Assembly: GCA_003550305.1 (NCBI GenBank)
Contig: QKYT01000103.1
Coordinates: 193,381 to 257,380 of the forward strand
DNA length: 64,000 nt
From: Glomus cerebriforme
Lineage: Eukaryota; Glomeromycota; Glomeromycetes; Glomerales; Glomeraceae
Reading direction: 5' to 3'
In this document: piece by piece, positions 10,497-23,061 of the stretch
Layout of the letters: each line of letters opens with the position of its first letter
How positions within the stretch are numbered: the first letter of the stretch is position 1
Translations under genes and position numbers: made by a program
Notes under the pieces: generated by a model
What the model was told of the DNA's origin: nothing
The model's input: the letters and a program-made list of their open reading frames with translations, nothing else
Databases searched by the model: none

Positions 10497-12533
10497 CATT
10501 GGGGAAATTTTAGAAGCGCAGAATTGCGAAAATCTGTAAAATTTGCAGATTTCTGCTTTTTTTAATAAATATCTGTGCAGTTCTTCAAATAAAGTTTTTA
10601 GAAAAAATCTGCAATAATCTCTAATATTGCAAATTTGTAAAAAACTTTATGTAAAAAGCTTTGAAGATTTTATTTTATTCTGATAAACTTCAGTTAAACT
10701 ATTATTTAACTGTTTTAAATTTTAGGTTTTGAAGTTTTGGACAAAATTGGTAAGTTCTCCAAACTTCATGTTTAATCTGCGACATGCAGATTTTTTTCTT
10801 TTTTTTTTATTAATTTTTGCAGGACTCCGAACAGACTGAACTTCTCTCATTATCTCCGGACTTTACTTTCAAAGATAAATAAAGTATATATATATTATTA
10901 AATAAATGTTTACTAACATTCTTTTGTATTTTTTTAGGGTTAGAAGTCAAAATGTAAGTTCTGAACTCCCCATTTCAAAGGTAATAACTTCAAAATTATA
11001 TTTTTTTTTTTTTATTTTTTTTTATTAAATAAATATTTACTAATGTTTTTTTTATTTTTTTAGGTTCCAGAAAACTAAAGTACAGCTCTGGACTTCCATT
11101 TCAAAGATAAGACTTCAAAATTTTTGTTTGTTTTTTTTATTAAATGAACGTTTACTAACGTTCTTTTTGTTTTTCTTTAGATTCCAGAAAACTGAAGTAC
11201 AGCTCCGAACTCCCATTTTGAAGGTAATAACTTTAAAATGAATTTTTTTTTATTTTATTATTTTTTTTATTAAATGAACATTTACTAATGTTCTTTTTAT
11301 TTCTTTAGGTTTAGGAAGTCAAAGGACTCTATTTTTGAAGGTAATTTTTTAAAATTCTGTTTTTTTTTGTTTTTTTTTTAATTTAATGAATGTTACTAAC
11401 ATTCTTTCTTTTGTAGGTTTGAATTTTCAGGTATAGAACTTCAAAATAGATTTGTAGTGAAGGAGGAGGAGTATTAAAAGAAATGTTACTAATGTAACAT
11501 TCTTTTTTTTCTTATAGATTCAGATTCAACTTGAACTTCGAAGATTAGGACATCAGCTTCAGAATTTGATTTAGACTTCGAAGGTTTGTATCAGAGGAGA
11601 TATAATTTTTTTTATTAAAGAAATGTTACTAATGTAACATTTCTTTTTTTTTGGAGGACTTCGGCTTCAGATTCAACCTAGACTTTAAAGGTTTGTATCA
11701 GAGAGATAGAATTTTTTTTATTAAAGAAACGTTATTAATGTAATATTTCTTTCTTTTTTGTAGAACTTCAGCTTCAGATTTGACTTCTTGGACTTCAAAA
11801 TTGAAAGTTTTTTAGAGTTATCTACTTTGTTTTTTTTAATGAAATGTTTTACTAATGTTTCTTTTCTTTTTTTTATAGGTTCTTCCGGGCAGTACTTCAA
11901 AGGTATATCTTCAAAAAATTTTTTATTTTTTTTTTATTTTTAATGAAATATTACTAACTAACATTTCGTTATTTTTTTTTGTAGGTTCTTCCGGGTGGAT
12001 TATAGGATTTTGATAGTATAATATCTTCAAATTATTTTTAATTTCTTTTTTAACAAATGTTAATAACTAATGTTTATTATTTCTTTTTTTTTGTAGATTC
12101 TTTTGGGTGTGAGTATGTAGGATTTCAATGAAATATCTTAGTTGTTTGTTGAAATTGAACTAACTGAAACTATGTTCAAAATATTAACAACATGTAAAGA
12201 AAAAATCAAAGAATAGGAACTTAGTTTTTTTGTAGTTTAATTTGTAAATATATTTGACTGTAATTAATAAAATTAATAAAGCATAAATTACATTATACAA
12301 CTAAAAAGTGATATATATAAAATGTATAACTAAAATATTTTGCAGATTTATCTTTTTCTTCAGAAATTTTCGCAGATTTTATCTTAAATTTTTTCGCAGA
12401 TTTTTTGACTCTTGGAGATCTGTACAAATTTTCTTAACTTTTTCCTTCAGCGCATGTCGACAGGTTCGCAGAACTGTGCAAATTTTTATACTGCAGAATT
12501 GCGCAGTTCTGCACCTTAAAAATTTTGCCAATG
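10497..12533 (+). mobile_element. Array family B element
   Basis: The ends are CATTGGGGAAATTTTAGAAG and, on the complement, CATTGGCAAAATTTTTAAGG. TA is present on each side (10495-10496, 12534-12535), but no longer duplication is visible. Both subterminal zones are rich in GCAGAA/TTCTGC words. The centre (about 10860-12130) is a tandem series of intron-like modules: ATTAAATGAACGTTTACTAA, pyrimidines, TTTAG, a cassette such as ATTCCAGAAAACTGAAGTAC, then GTAATAACTT. Unit sequence drifts along the array. No transposase is present. A truncated relative of its right end lies at 20700-20905. Confidence 0.65.
10860..12130 (+). repeat. Intron-like module array (family B), about eleven units
   Basis: About eleven units of roughly 90-140 bp. 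Recurrent signals in each are a hairpin with TTACTAAC or TTACTAAT in the loop (for example GAACG-TTTACTAA-CGTTC near 11147-11165), a polypyrimidine run, TTAG or GTAG, an exon-like piece of about 30-50 nt and a GTAA-type donor. The last three units (from about 11880) have a different cassette, TTCTTCCGGG. Confidence 0.7.
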
Positions 12534-14239
12534 TAAAATATTATTATTAATAAAAAGATAATACTTTTTCTTAATAAATTAAAAAAATATTTATGTAAAA
12601 AAAATATTTTAATATATTTATACTTTATATTTTAAATATTTAATATATAATATATTTAAATTAAAATTACTTTCTTTATTTACTATTTTTATTGTTATTT
12701 TTACTAATTACATTTATATTTTATATATACTATATGTATTATTCTAAATTTTTGATTCTTGAGCAAGTCTTTTTATCATAGCAGTTTTTACAAGTGCATT
12801 TATATCAAAATTTAAATTACCATCTTCTATTTCTTTAGTTAAAGGTGGAATTACTACAGAAACATCTAATTCTAAAGCATAACAAAATTCAGAATCATTA
12901 ATATCTATTAATTCTGCAAATTTAATAATCTTTAAATTAATTTTTATTATCATCTATTAATTTTTCTTCATCATTGGTTTCTTCTTCTTCTTCTTTTTCT
13001 TCATTATTCTCTTCTTCATCATTTATAAAAGATGTTTGAGTAACTATTTTTTGAATTTCTTATTCTGATAATTTGTAATTAATATTTGATTTATAATAAG
13101 AATGCATTCGAGACATATTTTGCAATAATTCATAATTAAGACTAAAATTTTAAAATAATTATTTAGTAGTTATTATAATATAATTTAAAATTTGCATTTG
13201 CAATAATTAATAAATAAATTAATTAAAAAAACTTACCGTAATTGGCGCTTGTTCATATACCAACCTAAAACAGAAAAAATACATTCACAACTGGCATTGT
13301 GTAGTATTATTGCATTAATTAATAAAGCAAGTTGTTGGATATGATTTTTTTTTTGTTTACACATTAACTACCAACTTTTAATAGTATAAATTTCAAATAC
13401 AAATTCAAAATTATATTGATATGGTTCATTTTTAATAGAATAATTTGTTAATTACGTAATTAATTTACTGGCAGAGCTGCTTCCTTTTCCTATTCCTTTT
13501 CAAATTAATAATGCTTTTTTACAAATTATTCAAAAAGTATTTACTTGTAAGCCAGTGTCTAAAAATTAAATAAAATAAATTTATTAAATAAGATAAAATA
13601 AAATCAATTATATTATTTTAAAATATTTATACCTTGATATTTTGGATGTAAAAAATAAGCAAGTAAATATAGATCAAAATTAAATTCTTGCCATCTTTTA
13701 TCAAAAATTGCTTGACATTGAAAATAAAAATTAATAGGTCCAGTTTAAGATAATTCTTTTATAGTTGCAGCCATAATTACGAGACAAATAAAACAATCTG
13801 CTAATGTAGTACTTTTATATTCAAATATTACAACAGCTTTCTTAATTGAAGTCAAAATTAATCAAAGATCTTCTATATTATGAAAAAAATTGCGACGTTG
13901 GACAATATACAATATTTTAGTATTGAACAATTGTGGTTGTTCTTCAATTAACTAAATAAATAAAAAAAAATAAAAAGATATATTAGTTATTATATACAAT
14001 ATAATTTAACAAGTATTTTAATTACAAAATACTTATATTTTTAATTGATTCTTGATATTGGATAATTGAATTAGTACAATCAAAGGCAGTTATCTATCTT
14101 GTTTTAACATGCTTTTTTAAGCCACCTCCTGATATCATATTTTTTACAATATTCATTTTTAATAATTCACCAGCTTTATGTGAATTTGTAAATAATTAAC
14201 AATTTTTTTACATTCACCAATTAGTTTGGATGCCCAATT

Positions 14240-15769
14240 TAGAGGTATGTTCCAGTAAAATCCGTTCAATCTGTCATCTATTTTTGAACGGATTGGATAA
14301 TTCAGATTAAGGAATGAACAGATTTTGGATAATCCAGATAGATCCATTGAATAATACTGGATTGATCAGATTACTGGTCAAAAACTGATCTATCTTACAG
14401 ATATCTTATAAATATCAGGTACCCAAAATGCAGAAAATCTGCTATACATCGAGTATTCAATATGTATATTATAGAATTAAAAAATACAATCTATTAATTA
14501 TCTCGCTATCCAGTAATCATAAAATGATAAAATATAGCTCATTCAATTCGCCTCACTGAGACGTATCGAATGGTACTAATTTCGCATTTCTAGGTGTGAT
14601 AGATGCTGAGATATTTGATAAATCGTAAAAAAACAAACAAAAAATGCAATATCTCGATATCTATCACACCTAGAAATGCGAAATTAATACCATTTGATAC
14701 GTTTCAGTGAGACGAATCGAATGAGCTATATTTCATCTTTTTATGATTACTGGATAGTGAGATAATTAATAGATTGTATTTTTTAATTTTATAGTATATA
14801 TATTGCGTATCCAATATTTATAAGATATCTGTAAGATAGATCAGTTTTTGACCAATGGATATTACACGAATGATCAGATTGACTAGATTGATCAGATAAT
14901 CTGGTCAAATCTGGTATTTTTTTTTTTATTTTTTTTTTTGGTGATGTTTTTTTTTATTTTAATACATAAGAATGTTTATTAACATTCTTTTTTATTCTTT
15001 TTTTATAGGAACAAACTCTTTAGCTTAGCTCCTGGAGGTAATTGGGAGGATATTAAACTTTAATACAAGAATATTGCTAATGTTCTTTTTTTTTCTTTTT
15101 TTTAGGAATGAACACTTTGGCTTGACTTCTGGAGGTAATTGAAGAGGAATGGTTATTAAACTTTAATATAAAAACGTTGTTAATGTTTTTTTTTTGTAGG
15201 AACGAACACTTTGGCTCAGTTCCTAAAGGTAAATAGGATAAAAGGGGGTGGAGAACGGAGGTGTTTCTTTTTTATTTTATTATACAAGAACATTTATTAA
15301 CATTCATTTTTTTTCTTTTTTGTAGGAACGAACTCTTCAGCTCAGATCCTGAAGGTAAATGGAGTAAATGGAAGCGGAGAGAGGTGTTTCTTTTTTATTT
15401 TATTATACAAGAACATTTATTAATATTCATTTTTCTTTTATTTTTTGTAGGAATGAACTCTTCGGTTCAGCTTCTGGAGGTAATTGAAGGGGGGTGGTTA
15501 TTAAACTTTAATACAAGAACGTTGCTAATATTTTTTTTTCTTTTTGTAGGAATAACTCTTTACTCACCTTCAATTACAGTATGTAAAGTTTTATAAAAAA
15601 ATCCAGTGGATCCAGTGAATCCGGTGATATAAATGGATCATCAGATTAATCAGATATCTGTTGAACCATCCGGTCAATCCAGTGGTATAAACGGATTAAT
15701 CTGAATCTGATTAATTTTTGAATGGATGACTGGATATCTGGATTAACCAGATTTTGGAGCATACCTTTA
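14240..15769 (+). mobile_element. Array family A element, copy 2, inserted in a hAT transposase
   Basis: The ends are TAGAGGTATGTTCCAG and, on the complement, TAAAGGTATGCTCC, the same as copy 1. TTAG abuts both AGGTATG ends (14239-14242 and 15767-15770), so it is either a 4-bp target duplication or part of the conserved tip. The octamers outside the TAG/TTA tips do not match. Removing one TTAG copy plus the element joins the flanking hAT reading frame (..EL|NWASKLI). The left half contains a nested palindromic MITE (14372-14857). The module array runs about 14940-15590, with six units of the same cassette as copy 1. Confidence 0.75.
14372..14857. mobile_element. Near-perfect palindromic MITE nested in family A copy 2
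   Basis: The 486 bp form two inverted arms of about 225 bp around a short centre (near 14615-14640). The ends are TACTGGTCAAAAACTGATC and, on the complement, CATTGGTCAAAAACTGATC. GAT is repeated on both sides (14369-14371, 14858-14860). Copy 1 of family A has the uninterrupted sequence at this place (GATCAGATATTATACAG near 6522), which confirms the insertion. There is no coding capacity. Confidence 0.85.
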
Positions 15770-15939
15770 GTTCTTACATAATATGATGTAATAATTCTGT
15801 TATATTTCGATCAGATAGATAATCTTTTTTTTTAAAAAAAAATTATCAAATATATTTTTAATTAACTCTAATCCCTACCCTTAACTCTTTCAGAATATCT
15901 ATTTTTTTTATAAACTTCTAGTAAGTTAAAAATTCTGAA

Positions 15940-16860
15940 ATGTTTTGAGAAATATTAGTATAACGAGTTAACAACTAATATTTTTTTATTTTTGTAGGAA
16001 CGCAAATGTCTTGGTTTAGCTTTAAAAGGAACATTAGTATAATGATTAACATTACATCTTTTCTTTATTTTGTAGTGAATGTAGAATGGCTTTGGGTGAG
16101 TTGAACTTTGGCAAAAAGGTTTAAGAAATGTTAGTATAATAACTAACATTTTTTTTTCTTTATTTTGTAATCAATACAAAAGTTAATCAGAATAGCCTTT
16201 GAAACTTATCTAATGAGCTGTAATTTGACAAAGAGGGTTTAAAAAACATTAGTATGATGACTAATATTTCTTATTTCTTTATTTTGTAGTGAACGGAAAG
16301 GCCTTACTTAAGGACTCTTAGGTGAGTTGTAATTTGGTGAAGGTAATTTAAGAAATATTAGTATGATAACTAATGTTTCTTATTTCTTTATTTTGTAATG
16401 AATAGAAAGATCTTGCTTAGGAACTCTTGAGTTAGTTGTAATTTGGCAAAGGTGATTTAAGAAACGTTAGTATGATGACTAATGTTTCTTATTTTTATAT
16501 TTTATAGTGAATGGAAAGACTTTGTTTGGAAACTCTTGGATAAGTTATAATTTGGTAAAGGTGGTTTAAAAAATGTTACTATGATGACTAATGTTTCTTA
16601 TTTCTTTATTTTATAGTGAACGGAAAGGCCTTGTTTGGAAACTCTTGGCTGAGTTGTAATTTGGTGAAGGTGGTTTAAGAAACGTTAGTATGATGACTAA
16701 TGTTTCTTATTTCTTTATTTTGTAGTGAATGGAAAGATCTTATTTGAAAACTTATTTTAGGTAAGTTGTAATTTGGCGAAGAGGGTTTAAGAAATGTTAG
16801 TATGATAACTAACATTTCTTATTTTTTTTATTTTGTAATAAACATAAAAAGACCTTGAAA
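15940..16860 (+). repeat. Intron-like module array (family C), about nine units
   Basis: Units of about 105-110 bp read AGAAACGTTAGTATGATGAC followed by TAATGTTTCT (inverted halves AGAAACGTTAGT / ACTAATGTTTCT), then TTATTTCTTTATTTTGTAG, a cassette TGAACGGAAAGGCCTTG... and a donor-like GTGAGTTG or GTAAGTTG. In three units TAG has become TAA. The array probably lies in a larger element reaching about 17100, but I could not define its ends. Confidence 0.7.
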
Positions 16861-17318
16861 ACGGTGGGAATAGGATCTGGTATGTTGGATTTTGTCAAAA
16901 TATGCAGAGCGAGGATGATTTATTGATTATCTGATATGCATCTGATTGGCTATAAAGTTTCGCAGCAGTTTTTTCATTTTGCAATTGTTAAAGTTTTGCC
17001 AATGGCAAAATATTTTGTCAATAGTTTTAACTTCACTATTTGAAATTTCACTATTTCGCAAAATTCAAAATAAGTTTTGCCCAGAAACCTTAGCCATGTA
17101 GAAGAAATAATCAAGAAAAAATAATCATGTATATTGACTTAGATATTATGTATCACAAGCTACATTCTGATCCTATGTATTTATTTTTGCATATATTAAT
17201 AAAAAAATAATGATATTTTTTTTTGGCAAAAGTGATTGATATGAAGAATTTTCTTTCATATATATAAAAGTTTTTTATTATTTTGAATGCTTATGTATAG
17301 TATATAGTTTTATAAATC

Positions 17319-18014
17319 ATGCCATCAGAGCTTGAATTATTGAGATAATGCATTAGCAAGCTTAAGACCAAAAATGTTAAGTTTGAGGCTAAGAAGATTA
17401 AGATTGAACCCAAGAATGCTAAACTTCTAAAGCGGTTTATGGAGAAAGATACCAAATATAATACTGAAAATGCTCAACTTAAGTCTAAGATCAGAAAGAA
17501 CTTGAAAGCAGAATTAAGAAGTTGGAAAAAAGTAGAGCATATACTGCTACTAAGAATGCTAGGTGTAATAATGAGATTTATGAGCTTAAAGCTAAACTAG
17601 CAAAATTAAGGCGTAATATCAATGAATTTAAAAAAGAATTAAAATCTAAGAAAAATTGCAAATTTTAAACTAGATGCATTCAGATAGCTAAGGGAATTTT
17701 TAATGAAGAGCCAAATAATTGAGTATCATTCTCCTTTTTTAAATGGATTAAAGCTTGATGCTTTCTTCCAAAAATATCAAATTGCATTGGAAGTGCAAAG
17801 GGCTCAGCATCAGCTTCATAGCACTAGCTGGTATAAAAAACTCAAGGATATTGTTGATCATGATCAGTGAAAATGATGCATATGCCAGGATAATAAAATT
17901 TTTCTTATTGAGGTATGGTATGACCAAAATCTGAAAATTGTTATTCCAGAAAGGATATGAAAAATTAAGAAGTTTGTTTGTCTAGCTTTGATTTCTTATA
18001 CTGTAAATCTGTAA
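17319..18014 (+). pseudogene. Broken coiled-coil plus PD-(D/E)xK-like gene
   Basis: The start MPSELELLR (17319) is followed at once by a stop. Then come Lys/Glu-rich heptad-like segments (ISKLKTKNVKFEAKK, ELKAKLAKLRRNINEF) in shifting frames, then KLDAFFQKYQIALEVQRAQH, LHSTSWYKKLKDIVDHDQ, ICQDNKIFLIEVWYDQN and VIPERI, ending at TAA 18012-18014. The layout LDA(x)9ALEVQxAQH followed by a Lys-bearing strand matches the endonuclease-like domain seen in DUF723-type proteins and in an expanded Rhizophagus family with the same N-terminal coiled coil. That identification is recognition plus inference. At least three stops and one frameshift make it non-functional. Confidence 0.55.
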
Positions 18015-18131
18015 TTAACAACTTATAATACGTAAATTCACAAAATTTATCTTTGTATTTATTTTTTACATTATTGCTTATCATTATTTAATATTGTGCT
18101 GAAATCCCAAAAATTTCACTGCGCCTATACT

Positions 18132-18537
18132 AGGGTTGGTAAAGTAACTATTACTTATAAATTTGGTTAATTAACCGGTTAATTAATGGTTTAATTAACC
18201 TATAAGTAACATATATATATTAATTATATATAATTTAAAAATACAGTACATAAATAATATATTATAATTTATTGAAAATTTAAAATAAACTTTATTTTAT
18301 TTATTCTTTATTTAGTAAATTAATTACATTTAATTCAAATCCAATTATACTAACATTATCAGAATTATTATCTTTATCAAATTATAAATTATAATTATCA
18401 ATTTATAGAATTTAATAAATTAAATCACATGACTTAAATTCTTACATTTTTATTGGTTAATTAAAAGTAACGGTTAATTAACCATTTTAGACTAATTATA
18501 AGTAACATAATTAACGGTTAATTAACGCCCGTCCTAG
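18132..18537. mobile_element. Probable MITE with TTAATTAACCG-rich ends
   Basis: The ends TAGGGTTGGTAAAGTAACTA and, on the complement, TAGGACGGGCGTTAATTAAC share ACTTATAA and GGTTAATTAACCG blocks in inverted arrangement. The interior is plain AT. No convincing target duplication was found, so the limits are approximate. Confidence 0.5.
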
Positions 18538-18631
18538 CGCAGATTACGTAACACAGAAACATAGTGTAGTCAACTCAACATATTCACCCAAAACCCCAAA
18601 AGCACGTTATTCCGTAACACGATTTATATAA

Positions 18632-19879
18632 ATGGCGACTTGGAACCCGGAAGAGTAAGTTTTAGTTAGTGTTTGTTTCAGTTTGAGCATTCTAAATTTA
18701 TACAGTATCTCTTGACGTCAAGTCCGTTCAGTTGGTTAAAAAATTTGAGAGAAAAATGGCAGAAGAACTTGAACTTGGAATTCGTGGAACCTTTCAGGTA
18801 AGGAGAGGGAGTACAAAAAAAAATGTTTGAACAAATTCAAAAAACGTATTTTATGTAGAACGAACCAAATAATAACTCCTTTCGGTCAGGAGGGAAAAAC
18901 ATTATTCTTACACGCACAACTTCCAGCCGATACCGATTATCACTATATGGGACGCCTGGGCGGTTCTATGGGCCTTCACTTTTCGACCATCAAGGAAAAT
19001 GGATTTAGAAACGCAAATAGATTATTTGGAGGGAAGTCTGGAACTCTTGGCGGAAAGTTTGATAACAATTCAACCGAATCTGAAATTGCGCCCATCAACC
19101 GTGAATGTAACGTTCTCGAAGGATATTTCGAAACGAAAAGGAAAAGTTGTGAAATTCATGATGGACGCGTCAATTCGTTGCCAAATAAGTATAAGGAGTC
19201 AGGTATTAGAATCAAGGATAAAGAACATGCAGATATTAACGTGGGCATCGGATATGGAGGATGTTCTAACCCAAGATCAATTGGAATACTGCAGTCATCC
19301 TTTGGGAAACTGTGCAGAGTCGGTTCCTTGGCAGGCTATGAATGGACAACCGAAGTCCCATCAAAAACCTGTCGATTTGTACACGCGTACCCTTACCCTA
19401 CCCAGGAAGCTTCAGGATCAAATCGAGATCAAGGAAACATGTCTCAAATGTCAGTACGTGAGGGACAAAATGATCCTACATCGAGTTGCAACAATACACT
19501 CATATTAGTTGATACTTTTGAAAGTAAATCTGATCGACGCAATATTGCAACTTCTATTGGTTGTGAAGATCTCATTGATAGTGATCCAAAAGATCTAACT
19601 TTTTATATAGCAAATGTTGCAGAATATTGCTTTGATCATATAATCTTTATTGGGGAGGTTAATTACGGGATGATTTTTTTAGATTGTTATGGTCGTGTTT
19701 TTCTGTGGGAAGATATGAGTCAGATGTTGTACCCACTCAGAGATTCTCTTGAAGAAGCGCCAAAATATTCGAAAGGGCAAGATCGTTTAGCATGGATTGT
19801 GGAAAATGGAAAGGTATACGAATATTTTATGAAACCTCAACGTATGTATGCAAAAAATGTTATGGCAATATGTGTTTAA
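18632..19879 (+). CDS. Spliced gene in a GC-richer island; exon chain unresolved
   Basis: From 18540 to about 19500 the GC content rises to roughly 40-45%, far above the surroundings. The first ATG (18632, MATWNPEE) meets a GTAAGT donor at 18655. A clear intron lies at 18798-18858 (GTAAGG...TGTAG), and a GTACGTGAG donor at 19454 faces acceptors at 19508 (ATATTAG) or 19524. The last exon, to TAA 19877-19879, is the surest part: RRNIATSIGCEDL, FDHIIFIGEVNYGMIFLDCY, GRVFLWEDMSQMLYPL, AWIVENGKVYEYF. I associate it with an uncharacterised family of these fungi (a SUKH-like fold is only a guess). Between 18876 and 19453 two frames are open together. The one starting MDLETQIDYLEGSLELLAES has the more protein-like composition, but a frame fused to the last exon is open throughout 18827-19879. 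I cannot decide which is used. Confidence 0.5.
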
Positions 19880-20699
19880 TTGCTAGGATTTTTACTTAAT
19901 CTTTTGTACCATTTCTTCTAGGTAAATATACTGATACAAAAGGGGGAAAGGCTTTGAAGAAATAAAGGATGTCATTAATATGATTAAAATTAATTATGTA
20001 CTGCGTTATTTTGCTTTCAAATGTATTGTAGGCTTTATCTTTAACTAGTGTATTAATTATTAAATCTAAATTTAACTCAAAATTTATTTCAGTTACATGT
20101 AAAATTATTGTTATATTTTTTAATTATTAGAGTTTTTCAATAATAATTATAATTTTAAGGCAAATTTTATTTAATATAAGTTCGCGATACTATATTAGAA
20201 TCATATCGTACCAATCGCAATAATCCAAGAGCGACCAATTTCATAGATTCGACATTATTTCCGAGAAATCTATATGTACAATGTGAATAATAAATTTTCT
20301 TAGCAAAAATACGTCTTGTACATGTGTTTGCTATGATCTACCCCAGTATCGCCAACACTTTTTTCATCCCACGTGACTTGTTAAATTTGGCCTGAATTAT
20401 TAAACTATTATTGGCCAAATTAAAAATGGCATTTATCTTAGAAAAATTTATCATTCACGAAAAAAACTTTATTAACATTTAACACTACAATACAGTACTA
20501 CAATACAATTTTTTAAAAAAAGATGAAAGACTGATTTATTTCTACTTTATTAAGCTTTAATAAATAATAATATATAAAAAACTCATACTTTTATTAATAT
20601 CAAAAAGCATTATATAAACTTATAACAAAAATAAAAACAACTTTAACTTTTACACTAAAATACAAAATCTAAAATGTTAAAATATCAAAATTTGAGCAT
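19880..20699. other. AT-rich intergenic stretch
   Basis: Nothing recognisable: no open frames of note and no repeats or RNA genes that I can support. Confidence 0.4.
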
Positions 20700-20905
20700 G
20701 ACTATTTGACTGTAATTAATAAAATTAATTACATTATACAACTGAAAAGTGATATATATAAAAATGCATAACTGAAATATTTCACAGATTAATGATAAAA
20801 TTTCTGCGCAGATTTTGGCTTTTTGGAGATCTATGCAGATCTTTATGGTGATGATCAACGCAGATTTGCACCTTAAAAAATTTGCTGATAAATTTTAAGG
20901 TAATT
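20700..20905 (+). mobile_element. Truncated right end of an array family B element
   Basis: Matches 12245-12540 piecewise: ATTTGACTGTAATTAATAAA, ACATTATACAACT(G/A)AAAAG, AAATATTT(C/T)(A/G)CAGATT, TTTTTGGAGATCT and the terminal GCACCTTAAAAAATTTGC. The array and left end are missing. Confidence 0.65.
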
Positions 20906-21705
20906 TTGATAAATTCTGTAATGTGATAAATAATTAACCAATATTTTCATATTATTCCACAACATTTAAATTATTAATTTTGGTTAATTTTAGAGAAACG
21001 GCACCATTTAGCTTTTTTTGTGAAAATGTGAAATTCCCCATTTTCACTAAATTGAACAAAAAAAACCCACAATTTACCAAAATTTTCCTGGTTAATTGTG
21101 GTAAATTGTGCGATAATGACCATCTTTAAACCTGTGTTATGAAATATCAATATTATAAAAAGTGATAGTTTAGTTGTCAAGTATAATAAAACTAATATAA
21201 ATAAATTCTAGCAATTATAATAGTTGTTAATAATATATAGAGTTTTATAAACAAATATAAAAATATGTAGAATGAAGATTTTCCATTTTATCAAATTTTA
21301 ACAAAAATCAGAAATCTTATGTAGTTATGTTAAATAATAAAGTTTTTTTAATTCTATATTATACTGCAATAATAACTTATCCAGTTGAAAATATTCTGAA
21401 AAAAATGTGTTAATTACTTATAATTCTACTATTATTTCTTTATAACTTTTAATCTTTAAAAATAATATATATAACTTTTACCATTGCTAAACTTAACCAT
21501 AGTTATAATAACCATCTGGTTATTTCACTAACTTTTGTAGTTTTATAACTATATATATGTGGTTAAAACACCTGTCACATGATACAAAAAATTCACATTA
21601 TAATTGTAAAAACATTGATGTAAAAAATAATTTATTTGTATTAATACATTAATTAATAAAATTTATTTGTTTCCTTATTTGCACTCATTTTTTATAGTAA
21701 TAAAT
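20906..21705. other. AT-rich stretch downstream of the broken MULE gene
   Basis: No gene seen. The open frame at 20974-21180 (minus) has no recognisable features. The end of the MULE element probably lies in here, but I could not find its terminal inverted repeat. Confidence 0.35.
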
Positions 21706-23061
21706 TTATGCATTACTATTACAATTCTTTTGATAGTGATCTAATTGTCCACATTTTCTACATTTTTACTGTCTATGATTATGATTTGATCTTGTCTCTA
21801 CATCTTGGTTATTAGTTTAATTTATATTTGTAAGTTCTTTAAAAGGCCTATTTTTTTTAGCAATTTCTATTGCACTTTTCAATCTTTTAGGTGAACGTTC
21901 ACAAATATTATATACAATTGGATTTGGGATATAATTAGAATCATTTTGATGTATTTCATTAGTTTGTTATGTATTAAGATAAACATAAGAAGACATAAAC
22001 CTATTACATAACCCAATTAATTCATCAATAGAATCAGTCCTAATTGCCAAATTTAATGCTTTTGTTACATGCTCATGCCCTTCAATATATTATTGCTTTT
22101 ATTTTGATAATTTTTTCTCTTAACATATTTAGAATCTGACAATTTGGCATTATTAGATTATTAGTATGAGATTCTTTCTGGATAACTTTAATTGATTATG
22201 CTATTGAGATATCTATTGTTGAATCAAAAGCTTTATTATCATTAAATTATCTATGATTTATTAAGGCCATTGTAAATTGTGCATTACTGGTAAATCTCAT
22301 TAAGCAAAAAAAATATTGACAAAGTATACCAAAATTAATAATTGTAAAGTATATACATAAGAAGAACTCATCATTTAAAATTAAAATATGATGATTCCAA
22401 TTTGAAACCATAGATTTAATGATCCATAAAAATGTAATAAATTGTTGCTTTACACATTCCAACAATATTTTCAGGTTAATTTGTGATTTTTTGTATATTT
22501 TTTTAAGATATTCTTTGGTTGTATCATCAATCTTACCCTATAACTAAATATTTTATTATAAATCAGCTATGATACAGTCTAATTATAAAGCAGACAAAAG
22601 ATTACTAATACTAAAGTTATTTATATTAACATATTTTTCAAAATTACCATTAAATCGTTAAGCAGTATATAAAAAGCTTTCAGTAATTTGGGCACAGATC
22701 TTATTATACATATTAGACAACAAATAACTCTGAATTTTTTCATCTATTGATTTATATATTATATTATAAATTGTTGGCAGTGAAACATTTGATTATTTTT
22801 TCCAAATTGCAATGACCCATCAGAATATTAAATAATTGGCAAAATCCAGTATTTCGATTTATATCAGATGCAATAATAGAATTTATTGCTTCTATCTGTG
22901 AAGTACTTTAGATGCCAGCAGTAAACATTTTACGATTATAACAAAATGCCCATATAGTCTAATTTTAATCTAATATTCGATTAAGATATAGGACTGCTAA
23001 TAGATAATTGCTTTTTAATTTTTTCCAATAAAAATTAATATTCAAATTATTTTATGCTTAA

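Larger units (their letters stand above)
12744..15830 (-). pseudogene. Broken hAT transposase, split by a family A element
   Basis: Minus-strand blocks, in protein order: ELLHHIM (about 15780-15830), WASKLIGECKKIVNY, FTNSHKAGELLKM, ISGGGLKKHVKTR, AFDCTNSIIQYQES (about 14240-14060), LADCFICLVIMAATIKELS and FDLYLLAYFLHPKYQ (13630-13850). These are followed by INAIILHNASCECIFSVLGWYMNKRQL, the hAT dimerisation region, at 13330-13245. An intron, about 13145-13240, precedes SLNYELLQNMSRMHSYYKSN, and an acidic tail ends at 12744. The order and wording are those of hAT transposases of the ricesleeper/zf-BED kind common in these fungi. It carries many stops and at least three frameshifts. Between the two parts sits the family A element 14240-15769. 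Confidence 0.75.

Noticed and set aside
15955..16149. 64-aa minus-strand frame
   Set aside because: Antisense reading of the family C array.
18827..19879. Taking the 350-aa frame as one uninterrupted gene starting MNKFKKR
   Set aside because: Its ATG lies in a well-formed intron (18798-18858), and a second frame is open in the same place. I kept the locus but not this exact model.
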